In this document: positions 48,901 through 59,148 of the stretch, in pieces
How the letters are laid out: each line of letters starts with the position of its first letter
How positions within the stretch are numbered: position 1 is the first letter of the stretch
Assembly (NCBI RefSeq): GCF_019578655.1
Contig: NC_063265.1
Coordinates: 10,078,501-10,142,500, forward strand
From: Ricinus communis
Lineage: Eukaryota > Streptophyta > Magnoliopsida > Malpighiales > Euphorbiaceae
DNA: 64,000 bases
Direction of reading: 5' to 3'
Notes under the pieces: generated by a model
Seen by the model: only the letters and a program-made list of their open reading frames with translations
Databases searched by the model: none
Told to the model about the DNA's origin: nothing
Translations under genes and position numbers: made by a program

Positions 48901-51900
48901 ACCCCGCTCTCTTAAGGCTTCAAACCGTTCTAAATATTTAATCAACTTTAGTTTCTTTATTATAGAGGGGAAACAAATAGTTGAATAATTTAAACATAAA
49001 TGAGGAAAAAAATGAAAAATCAGAACCATCATTCTTTGGCATGAAAGAGAATATTATCAATATCCTATAAGTAGCCAATCTTGATCCAATACAAGTTATC
49101 AACATTCTTAAAATCTGTGTAGAAGATTCACCAGAAACCATGGTGTTTGATGAATTTGTGCACTGTCACACTATCATCAGATATGATTTGTACTTTCTTC
49201 TTCTTCTTTTCCCAAATGATTGGAGGATTTAAAAGATATGACTCTGACCAACCATTAGAATAACTCTCGCATGAGTTAGGCTTTCATTGGATCCCATAGG
49301 AGAGTTAGCTCCAAATTTAGCAGGAAAAGGAACAAAGCATAAGCAAGCCATTCATAATCACAGGATTAGAAGTTGTTAAATCCTGTTCCATTTAGTTGTA
49401 TTTATAAACAGCTGTATTTTAAAGGTATATTATGTCATTGTAATTTCTTTATCTACAGTAAATTAGATGTACCCACTGTTAGCAGATAACTAAATGTGGA
49501 GTTTTGACTTGCTCTAAACAGTTTTTGTTTTTGGTTTCAGCAGGAGAAGGATGAATACGAAAATATGGAGAGCTTATCAAATGATGCATCTGAAAGTACT
49601 GAGGGGTTGTCTAGAGAAGAGCTAGGTCGGCTTGTTGCTTCCCGCTGGACAGGAGGAAAAGCTGGAAGCGAGGCAGATGGTTTTGGTTCTAATAATAACC
49701 GTGGAGGCAGCACTGAGACTTCAGAGAGCACTAATTATGAAGTTTACGATAACAATAATGACAAGAAATCATCTATAGGAAATGATCTCGACAGTTCCAA
49801 ATCCAAGTACAAGTCTCATTTAGAAGAACAAAAAGATTTATCTGGTTGGCATAATTTAATCATTCATTCCCTCTGCAATCTTATTTTGGCTCTGTTTGGT
49901 ACTTTGAGTTCTCATTGTTTTTCTCTTTCTTGATGTTTTCAGGGAAAAATACTTTGGGTAGCTCATCATGGTTGGAAAAGATAAAAGATACTGTTCGAAA
50001 CATTTTGGACTTGGTTAATGTTTCTCCACCTCCTGTAGATAAATTAGGTAAGACTAATTCCTATTTGTATATATACTAGCTCTTGAATATGATAAGTGCA
50101 TGAAAATGCATTTTCTTGCATTGTTGCTTTGTAGATGCAGATCATATTAGGAAGGAGTATGATGATGCCACTACAAGACTGTCTGATGTTGAGGCAAAGA
50201 TATCAACTTTGACAGAAAAGTTAAAACATGACTTTGGTAATTCTGAACAAGAGTGACATTGAGTTCACACTTTTTCTTTTAGCAGCAGGTAATTGATAAT
50301 TTTTTTATCTTGCTCAAATCTATCTGTTAAATTCCAGGTACAGAGAAGGAATTCTATAGATTGTATGATCAATGCTTTGAAACCAAGCAGGACAAGTAAT
50401 AATACCTCCTCTTCCCAACTGCGTCCCTCCATTTCTTTCCTGTGATTTAGATGGTTATTTTTTCATAACATAATAGGATTAAGAAACATAACTTTCTCAG
50501 TCATTTCACTTCCGACTTTGTTATTCTTCATTCAGGTATGTGTATAAAGTTTGCCCATTTAAAGAAGCAACCCAGGAGGAGGGCTACCATAAAACCCAAC
50601 TAGGGTATGAGTAAATGGCATTTGTGGTGCTTTGTAATCGATACAAGTTGCTACATTGTTATTCCATTTTTTCATCTTTTTGAACACTTAGAAGTAGCAG
50701 TTCATTAATGGAATAATTGGAAGCCTATTGAATATAGGATCTACATAGTGTCATTACGGATATTTGAACTTTGAACAATGAAAATATCAGCACTAACAAA
50801 TGAGATGTTGGTATCAATTTGAAAACACTTAAACAATAAATTGATTTGTTTGTAGCTTATGTTGATGATTCAATTTCAAAATTAGTTATTTGCTTGTATT
50901 GATTTTGATGTTCTAGTTCTGAAACCCTTTCTGCTCTCCTGTATGTAGGGAGTGGGAGAAATTTGAGAACTCATACCGCATCATGTTGTTTTCAAATGGA
51001 CAGGGATGCTGGAATGGACCTGAGAGAAGCTTAAAGGTAATTAAGATCTTTAGATTTTCTGGCAGTCTTCATGTAAATGGTCCTATAAGGATGCAGATGA
51101 TGTGCGAAATATTTTAACAATTTTTGGGTCATTTAGATATTCTGTTCCTGGGGTCCACCCCTTAGTATTTGTTATGGTCAGAACTCAAAGTACTCCAGTT
51201 TGACATGTGAAAAACGTGGTAATGCAGGGAGCATCTGTTAGGATTTAGGACTGTGTATTCTCAAAAGAAATTCAGAAAGTAGTTATTGAGTTCCTTTTGA
51301 ATATTTTGATTAGTTAGGGTGTTTTTCGTAATACCACTTTCATTTTATTTACTAAACGAGAAACTTTATTTCTTCATCTTGTTTGAATGTGTGATGGTCA
51401 TGTCTTTGATCATTTAGTGGTTGAACTGACCGACATAGTGGTTTCATATTTTAATGGGAACTGAACTATTTGCAAATGTCTTTTTAAGATATTAATATTA
51501 TTTTGATATTATCCAATGAGCTCTTGAACTTTAACAGGTCAAGCTTAGGTGTGGACTGAAAACAGAGCTAACTGACGTTGATGAGCCCAGCCGCTGCGAG
51601 TATACAATCTCTTTCTTTCTCCCTTCCCTTGTATCCTTCAGTACATAAGTACACACATGAATAAACTTTGATTCTCGCTACTTTCTTGTTCTTGGCACTG
51701 GCAGATATGCAGCTTTGATGACGACACCTGTCCTTTGTCTAGAAGGAAAACTTGAGGTACCTATAACTCAATCTGCAACAAATACTACACTTTAGTTATC
51801 TTTTTCAAAAAAAAAAAAGGTAAAGAAGAAAATTCTTACAGACATGGAATTTTTATATCTGACAGGAATTCAAACATAAACTTCAAGCTATGGACAAAGA

Positions 51901-51931
51901 AGAACAACCAGATAGCCATGATGAATTGTAG
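45915..51931 (+). CDS. Glucosidase II beta subunit (ER lectin, PSL4-type)
   Basis: Non-catalytic partner that holds glucosidase II in the ER and presents N-glycans for trimming of the inner glucoses, part of glycoprotein quality control and of immune-receptor maturation. Fourteen exons: 45915-46032, 46115-46228, 46678-46773, 47709-47948, 48303-48487, 49541-49844, 49943-50047, 50135-50236, 50338-50395, 50536-50604, 50949-51036, 51538-51599, 51705-51756, 51866-51931; 552 residues. A signal peptide ([19 protein letters not shown]) is followed by the cysteine-rich LDLR-like pair ([18 protein letters not shown], then [19 protein letters not shown]). A long charged coiled coil ([18 protein letters not shown] and on) and an acidic Ser/Asn-rich linker come next. 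The C-terminal MRH lectin domain runs from [20 protein letters not shown] through [19 protein letters not shown] to [14 protein letters not shown]. The last four residues are HDEL, the ER retrieval signal. A second ATG nine bases on is also possible. It is shorter than the Arabidopsis protein, mainly in the linker. Confidence 0.95.
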
Positions 51932-52597
51932 GATGCTCATAACCAGTAGCATATGCTCCAGGGTCTTTGACTGCATTCTCTTTAGTTCGTTGCATGAAAC
52001 AGCTGCACATCTTATTCTTGAAGATTTGATCAAAATGTTGCAGCAGACTGCTCAAAATCATCTACACAAGTCCCTCATCAAGCCTCCAAATTGAGCTTAT
52101 TGCTACATGTGGCCAAGAAACTAGTTAGAGATTTTTATGGAGGGATCATACATGTAGTGTAACTGAATGCCATTAATCATTTTAGAGCGGCTTTAGAATT
52201 CTCCAGAGGCATGTAATAGTACCAGAGAGTTGTGGCTCAATGAGATGAAAATCATCTTTTTTGGACCAACAGGCTTTACTAGCGTAGCATGTAAATCAAA
52301 TGCAACAAATTTTGGAAAAGCTGTGCTCATGTCAAATTTTGCATATGCACAGATCATTTGCTAGCAAACCTAAAATTAAATTAGAATTTGTTGATGTGAG
52401 TCCCGCATGCCACTAAATGGAAACTCTTTACCCTGCTTGATTTGCACGCATTAAAGGATTTTCCAGTACTTCCAAACATTTGGTTGCCCTTTTCTTTTCT
52501 AGAGATTTTCCCCTTTTTTTTATCAATTTCTTTTAATGGCCCAGCAAATGAACGGTCTAAATCATGCTTGAGGTCATTCTCAAAGTATAATGAGAAA

Positions 52598-52632
<35 letters not shown>

Positions 52633-53460
52633 GTGCATTGTAATTAATAATCTAGAGAAGTATAACCTATGAATTATGCTGTTTAATTTATTCTTATTTG
52701 ATGCCATTCATTATCATTGCAATAAAAAGAATGGTGATGAACAAATTTCCATTTAATGAGGATATTCTTTGTGTTTTCTCCTCCATACTCTTAGGTTTCT
52801 TTGTACTTAGATTAGATGTTTCAATATATACTACATATTGTAGTTTTCCTTATGCTCAATAAAATAATACTTTATTTTGGTTCGTCTGCTAGTAAAGTAT
52901 TAATAACATCTAATATAATTCTTTATTTTCATTCTTTCAGAATGATCTAAAATTATTAAATATATAGAAATAAACTAAATAAAATTAAGAGGTGTTGATT
53001 CTTTTACACGTCCATGTTCCAGTTCTATATAATAATTTACGTCTAATCTTTTTATGCCTATTAGAAAAATAAATTATGGTAAAGTAAAAGAGAGTGAAAA
53101 ATAGTATTTTCCTGACACTTATTAAAAATTATTGATATTAATTAATTAAAAAATATATCCCCTCGATTGCTATAATAAAATCACGAGTTTTCTTATTTCA
53201 CAATCAGAATAGGAAAACGAAGATCACTTTGCTACAAATCCTTATTTCATGAAAATTTGTTGACTCGTGAATATCACATCTATTTATCATTTTCCTGTTT
53301 CTTATTTCTTTGTTTGTCTTCCAAGAAAGCAAACAACTCCTACCAAGAAAATTAATTACTCTAAGATTTTGAATAGATTTTCCTTTTCCTATTCAAGTTA
53401 TAATAATGGCAGTAATGTTTTAAATAAAAAGTGAAAGATCAAACCTATTTCCTTTTCAAA
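51932..53460. other. Spacer between glucosidase II beta and pyruvate kinase genes
   Basis: Probable 3' UTR to about 52350, then AT-rich sequence with a TA microsatellite at 52599-52632. No gene is seen. Confidence 0.5.
52599..52632. repeat. TA-rich microsatellite
   Basis: TA dinucleotide run with one interruption (tattata). Confidence 0.9.
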
Positions 53461-53498
53461 TAAGGTTTTCTTTTACCCCTTAGAATTTGTTTTAGTGG

Positions 53499-53521
53499 CC
53501 AATAAAAAAGACTATATATAA
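53499..53521 (+). promoter_or_regulatory. Pyruvate kinase core promoter: CCAAT and TATA boxes
   Basis: CCAAT at 53499-53503 and TATATATAA at 53513-53521 lie about 185 bases before the start codon. Transcription start is inferred near 53550, giving a leader of roughly 150 bases without an obvious intron. Confidence 0.6.
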
Positions 53522-53703
53522 GTCTTCTGCCCCTGTGTATTGTTTTCTTCAGTACCCTAAAAACCCTTCAAAAACCTTATACCAAAGTTCCCGTCAAAAG
53601 TAAAACCCTTTGCCACCACTGCATTGCTAAAAGAACTCATTGCTTTAGCCTCTTTTGTCTCTTTTCTTTTCTGGGTTCTTCGTTATTTCTGAATCTTTTG
53701 TTA

Positions 53704-56079
53704 ATGGAGAAGATACTGAGAGGGCATGGATCGGCTATGGCAGGAGAAAGGAGGCCAAAGACAAAGATTGTTTGCACGTTAGGGCCACAATCAAGATCAG
53801 TTACTATGCTAGAAAGGCTTTTAAGGGCTGGTATGAATGTTGCACGTTTCAACTTCTCTCATGGGACTCATGCATATCATCAAGAGACTCTTGATAATCT
53901 CAGGACTGCCATGAATAATACTGGCATTCTTTGTGCTGTCATGTTGGATACCAAGGTATACTAGCTTCTGTTTCAGGGTCTACAGTCTGGCTATTTCGGT
54001 TGTTTTGTTGATTTTTCTCCATATGCATGTTTTGCTTGCTTATTCACTGATAAGTTTGCTCTTTCAGGGTGTTGACAGATGATATTTAAAATCTCTGCAA
54101 TGGATTTATGAGTGTTGTATTTATTGCTGTTGTATTTTCTTATGATCCTTATGACAACATGGACGGGAGAAACAGAACTGCTAAATATGGTGACTTCAAA
54201 TTCATGTGCTTTAATGAAAAAAAAGTCATTATATTTGGTTTTCAGAACAGGACCAAGGAGTTTCCCTTTTAATTCACATTAAATGTCAAGGGAGTTGCTG
54301 TTTAATCCAGGATAGATTTTTGCTTTATTGTCGGGACAATGGTTTTGTTTGATTAATTAAACATGTCAGTGATAAAGCAATCCTTTCTCAAAGCATTGTT
54401 CTTGGAATAAACTTCCTTCTGTTATACACTACCTCTTAAAAAGTTCAAACTCTTGCATGTTATGCTTTTCATATTATTCTCTTAACTTTTCAAGAATAAA
54501 ATTTTAATGGTTATAGACGAAAGTTCTGCATAATGAACATATTCAATGTGGAAGTAATGTAGGTGTAGAGAGCATCATTGACGACTTTTTTTTTTTTTAC
54601 TGCCATCTGTTGATCTGTCCAATAAAGTATTTTAATTTGTTCTCGATGTCTACAGGGACCTGAAATTCGAACTGGGTTCTTGAAGGATGGGAAGCCTGTA
54701 CAATTAAAGCAGGGTCAAGAGATTCTTATCTCCACTGACTATAGCTTAAAAGGTGATGAGAATAAAATCTGTATGAGCTACAAAAAATTGGCCGAAGACG
54801 TGATTCCAGGAAGTGTTATTTTGTGTTCTGATGGCACAATCTCACTAAGAGTTTTGGCTTGTGACAAAGAGAATGGCCTGGTCCATTGCCGCTGTGAAAA
54901 CTCTGCTCTTTTGGGTGAGAAAAAGAATGTCAATCTTCCTGGAGTAATTGTTGATCTTCCCACCTTAACTGAAAAGGATAAAGAGGATATCCTACAATGG
55001 GGAGTTCCCAATAAGATAGACATGATTGCGCTATCCTTTGTTCGCAAAGGTTCAGACCTGATGGAAGTCAGAGAACTGCTAGGGGAGAATGCAAAGAACA
55101 TTCTTCTCATGTCAAAGGCAAGTATACAATGTTTAAATACATGTAAAGATTGGCAAATTTGCTTCTATGGACTTTGTACCTAGCGTTGTGTCTTAAAATA
55201 TGTTCTTGAAGAAACCATGGCATGACATCAAACTAACCTTTTAGTTGTGTATTTATGTTTTGGCAGGTTGAAAATCAAGAAGGAGTTGCTAATTTTGATG
55301 AAATTCTCGCAAACTCAGATGCGTTTATGGTGGCGCGTGGTGATTTGGGAATGGAGATCCCAATTGAGAAGATATTCCTAGCTCAGAAGGTGATGATCCA
55401 CAAGGCTAACATACTAGGAAAGCCTGTGGTAACTGCAACTCAGATGTTGGAGTCAATGATCAAGTCACCAAGGCCTACTAGAGCTGAAGCTACTGATGTT
55501 GCCAATGCAGTTCTTGATGGTACTGACTGTGTGATGCTCAGTGGAGAAACTGCTGCTGGAGCCTACCCTGAAAGTGCTGTTCAAACCATGGCCAAAATTT
55601 GCATGGAGGCCGAGGACTTTATAGATTACAGTTTTCTTTTCAAGAAAATTATGGAAAATGCTCCAATGCCAATGAGTCCTTTGGAAAGTTTAACTTCTTC
55701 TGCAGTAAAGACAGCAAACAGTGTCAACGCAGCTTTTATTTTAGTACTAACTAAAGGTGGAAATACAGCAAAGCTGCTGTCTAAGTACAGACCGAGTGTG
55801 CCAATTTTGTCTGTGGTTGTTCCTGAAGTTAAATCTGATTCCTTTGAGTGGTCATGTAGCAACGAAAGTCCGGCTAGGCATAGCCTTATTTACCGGGGTC
55901 TGGTGCCTGTTCTGAGTTCAGGCTCCATAAGAGCTTCTCACAGTGAATCAACAGATGAAACAGTTGAGCATGCCTTGCAATATGCAAAGATGAAAGGATT
56001 TTGCAAGCAAGGAGATTCAGTTGTTGTTTTGCATAAGATTGACACTGCTTCTGTGATCAAGATTTTGCTTGTACAGTAG
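53704..56079 (+). CDS. Pyruvate kinase, cytosolic isozyme
   Basis: Last step of glycolysis: phosphoenolpyruvate plus ADP gives pyruvate plus ATP, needing Mg and K ions. Three exons, 53704-53955, 54656-55117 and 55267-56079, give 508 residues, the usual length of plant cytosolic forms, with no transit peptide. Landmarks in order: RPKTKIVCTLGPQS, LRAGMNVARFNFSHGTH, MLDTKGPEIRTG at the first junction, the B domain (ISTDYSLKGDENKI and on), MIALSFVRKGSDL with the catalytic lysine, VENQEGVANFDEIL, DAFMVARGDLGMEIP (metal-binding), then KPVVTATQMLESMIKSPRPT followed by RAEATDVANAVLDGTDCVML and SGETAAGAYP. The C-terminal effector-type domain (FILVLTKGGNTAKLLSKYRP and on) ends KIDTASVIKILLVQ. Exon 2 ends AAG followed by GCAAGT, so intron 2 (55118-55266) is of the GC-AG class. 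The RING gene lies tail to tail downstream. Confidence 0.97.
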
Positions 56080-56656
56080 TCATACTGTGAAGAATTTTAA
56101 GTCGAAGTCAACTAGATTTTGCAGCATGTAATTGGTGCTGTAACTATATTAAGCAATTGAGCCAGGAGTTTTATATGGGAAAATTTTAACCATAGGATCC
56201 ATACAAATTTTGTCATGGCAACTATATTTAATCAACATGAGATCTTGTTTCTTTTTAGACTCTGGAAATTATGGGAGCAAGTTTGCCAAATTATTCCTGC
56301 ATGTTTTAGTTTAGTTAGTAGCACAATGCTTGTCAGAAATCAATAAATTGAGTTCATTGCATCCTCTATACATGTATGATATATATACTAAAAAGACTAT
56401 TATCCCTCAGCTAAAATAAATTAAACTATGGTAGTTTTTAGCCCAAAATATTAAAAAAGAACAAAAAACCTCAAACTATTGTTGTAGAAGATCCATTAAA
56501 AGAAAGTCGGAAAAATTATATTAGTTCTTCAAATTTCAATACCAACAAAAACCACAATGCTTGCCAGAAAAGGAGAAGAAAAAGACTATAATCAGGCCAA
56601 TTCCTTGCACAAACAACTGCAGAAAAAACAGCATAGATTTATACATATAAGGATCT
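56080..56656. other. Convergent 3' region between pyruvate kinase and RING genes
   Basis: 577 bases shared by the two 3' ends. No gene is seen. The part 56400-56540 (ccctcagctaaaataaa and so on) has the look of a repeat edge but no partner was found. Confidence 0.45.
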
Positions 56657-57703
56657 TCAAGTTTCATCTGTATGAGAGGAACTTCCTGTTAAGGTCGCTG
56701 AAGTAGAGTTCCCATCACTTTGGGATGCTGACAAAGAAAACAAGCCATCATAAGGCCATGGGACAGGGACCCAAAACCTTCTCCCATTGTCTGTTTGCTC
56801 CCCAACGTCTCCCCAGCTATCGTTCATCCTAGCAGCATTATTCTCTATCGTTCTTCCATCATTGCTTCTCAAGCTATTGGCCTCAATCTTGGAATTATCA
56901 CAGGGCATTTGGAACCTGCAAACTGGGCAAGAACTATGAAGTTCCAGCCAAGGAAGAATACAAGCACTGTGGAATTTATGTTTACATGGCATCTCTTTTG
57001 CCTCGCCTCCAATCTCAAACTCCTCCAAGCATACTGAACATTCTGCGTTCTGCTCAACGGCAATGGTCGGCATTGCTTTAACAGCTTCTTTCTGTGCTGG
57101 AAGGGTTCCATAGCGGTTAGGATCATTCTCTGCCAAATGTTGTAGCAATAAATCCAAACCAGGTCCTATGAGGTAGTCCCGGAAAGAACTTCTCATATTT
57201 CTAATTGGATTTTCAGGCTGGCTTGCATCAAAAGAACCTTGAAGAATTAAGGCCTCTTGATTGAAAGGATTTACCAAAATCACATTATTGTTATTGTTAT
57301 TATTACCATTACTCTCCCCATTATTTTCAAAGTTCTCTGAACCTTGAAGCATACTAAGGATTGAAGCAGGGTTTCTTCTCCTCCTCCTAAATAATGATTC
57401 AAATTCCCTCTCAAGTTCCTCCCTTTCTTCTTGTGCATTGTTGCTGCTATCATGCTCTTGAGCTGTAATGCGTGCACGAACAGGGCCTAAACCACCCATT
57501 AAACCAAGCAAGATTGGGGCCCACATAGAGAATGCACGTTCTGATACAAAATCAATGCCATTGTTATTGAGATCTCTTGTGCTGCCTATCTCTTCCACAA
57601 ACCCATTTTCACATAATGGGCATTTAATTTCAGCCTCCATTACTGGGGTCACCATCCTAGAGCACATGTGACACCAGTATCGATCCACCATTTCATCCCC
57701 CAT
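56657..57703 (-). CDS. RING-H2 E3 ubiquitin ligase with N-terminal zinc ribbon
   Basis: Transfers ubiquitin from an E2 to target proteins. A single coding exon on the minus strand gives 348 residues from MGDEMVDRYWCHMCSRMV. This ATG is chosen although the frame is open further upstream, because a 3' splice site (ttttcccatag) sits just before it and the family begins at the zinc ribbon. The N-terminal ribbon has Cys at about 11, 14, 28 and 31 (CHMC, then CPLC). A basic stretch (LFRRRRRNPAS) and an asparagine run of seven follow. The RING-H2 finger spans about 221-261: CSVCLEEFEIGGEAKEMPC, then KHKFHSACILPWLELHSSCP and VC, with the C3H2C3 pattern and the E2-contact Trp. The tail is Ser/Asn-rich. 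This is the layout of the plant RZF/RHC1A-RING1-like group, several of which act in drought and defence responses; substrates are unknown. The upstream exon at about 58367-58440 looks non-coding. Confidence 0.93.
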   Translation of the reverse strand: MGDEMVDRYWCHMCSRMVTPVMEAEIKCPLCENGFVEEIGSTRDLNNNGIDFVSERAFSMWAPILLGLMGGLGPVRARITAQEHDSSNNAQEEREELEREFESLFRRRRRNPASILSMLQGSENFENNGESNGNNNNNNNVILVNPFNQEALILQGSFDASQPENPIRNMRSSFRDYLIGPGLDLLLQHLAENDPNRYGTLPAQKEAVKAMPTIAVEQNAECSVCLEEFEIGGEAKEMPCKHKFHSACILPWLELHSSCPVCRFQMPCDNSKIEANSLRSNDGRTIENNAARMNDSWGDVGEQTDNGRRFWVPVPWPYDGLFSLSASQSDGNSTSATLTGSSSHTDET

Positions 57704-57719
57704 TCCCTTTCTATGGGAA

Positions 57720-58445
57720 AACCTAAATAAATCGAAAAACAGAAGGAGAAACTGAATCAACAGAAATGAAAAGCAGAACCAGGATATAACATATAGAATA
57801 ACATAAACAACCAAGAAGCAACAGCCGAAATTCTCTACAAAAGTTAGCTAGTAGCATCTTTTATTACTCACAATTACACAGGTATCAAGTAGCAAACATG
57901 ATTTTTCAATGTGAACATGTGCTTTCCAGAATACAAAGACAATAAAGCAATTTACAATTTTTCATGTCAAGACAAACAGATAGATCATTTTTCTTCCTCA
58001 TGACTAGACATACTTCTCACTTCAAAATCTTCTCGATGAACAAGAAGCAATAAAAAGACTCAATGACCAATTAACCTAGAACACCCTTGAACATAGTCGA
58101 ATATGAGACAGAAACAAGTAAGAGAAAGATGGGTTCCCTTTGGCTTAACTAGAAGATTGATATCAATGGATATTTACACATAAAAATAGCTACAGAATGC
58201 AAGACTTGCAACAGATATTGTATACACGCTTCTAGTTGTGATGATGCGAGACAAGAATATTTCAGCTACCAAGTTAGTAAGGAAAAAGAAGCCATAACAA
58301 AAGACAACACACATCAAAACTATACTAAATAAAAATATTTGTATTGCACCTGAACCTGATAAACAGGGGATGTGGTTTCCTTTGATGTCTATCTTCTTGG
58401 GTTTGCCGCTTCTTTTTGGAAAAGAAAAAATAATGAAGCAGGTTG
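57720..58445 (-). promoter_or_regulatory. 5' UTR intron and leader exon of the RING gene
   Basis: On the minus strand, a leader segment ending ctgtttatcag or caggttcag is followed by a GT donor at about 58366-58357. An acceptor (ccatag) lies at about 57712, 9 bases before the start codon. The interval between has stops in all frames and would be a roughly 650-base leader intron. Confidence 0.5.
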
Positions 58446-59148
58446 GTAAAAGAAAAATGGAAGTTCTCTCCTTTTTATTTCTGAGAAAACTTTGTCAACT
58501 TTTTTTATATGGACTTTTAATAGATCAATGATATTATTACCAATCATTTACACAGTTGTACTTGATTTTGCTCTAAATTAATACTAACTTGTTATTTTTA
58601 TATCTAAAGTATTTTTGGTCTTTTGCTTTTATTGCACGAGTATGTCCCATTGGGTGGTATTGTTTCATTTTCTTATGAGAAAATTCAACACCTCTGATTT
58701 ATTTGTAGGAAATTGACTCATTGCGCGTATTTAGATTTTACAAATGGCAGGGAAGGTATATTCCAACGATTACCAACTTTGTCATTTTGTCAGGTATTTC
58801 TTGACCAATCAATTCATGCCATGCGGCTCCTCATAATGTCTTATTGATTTGAGAATTATTACATGTAATGACCAAAAAAAACTTGCTTTGTATGTGAAAA
58901 CTTAAGAAAGAATGAATAACAAGGGAGGAAAATTACCGGATTAATTTCAGTTTATCAATCTCCATCATGTCTTTCATTTTGGCAGCAGGACATTGGCTTG
59001 ATTTGCTTCGATAAAGCAGTGAAAAGGAAAAGTTCACATCCTGTTCATAACTTGCTGACCCTATTTTTCATTCTCTTTGCTAATACTAAGGCTGCAAATT
59101 TTGGTTATCTGTTCTAATTCTTTCTGTCCTCGCAACACATTGCAGCCT
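58446..59148. other. Spacer between RING promoter and NLR 3' end
   Basis: No gene is seen. Base composition is AT-rich to 58900 and more balanced after that, where the 3' UTR of the NLR gene is expected. Confidence 0.45.

Noticed and set aside
57704..57814. N-terminal hydrophobic extension of the RING protein (37 codons)
   Set aside because: It lies in a predicted leader intron whose acceptor is just before MGDEM, and the family starts at the zinc ribbon.
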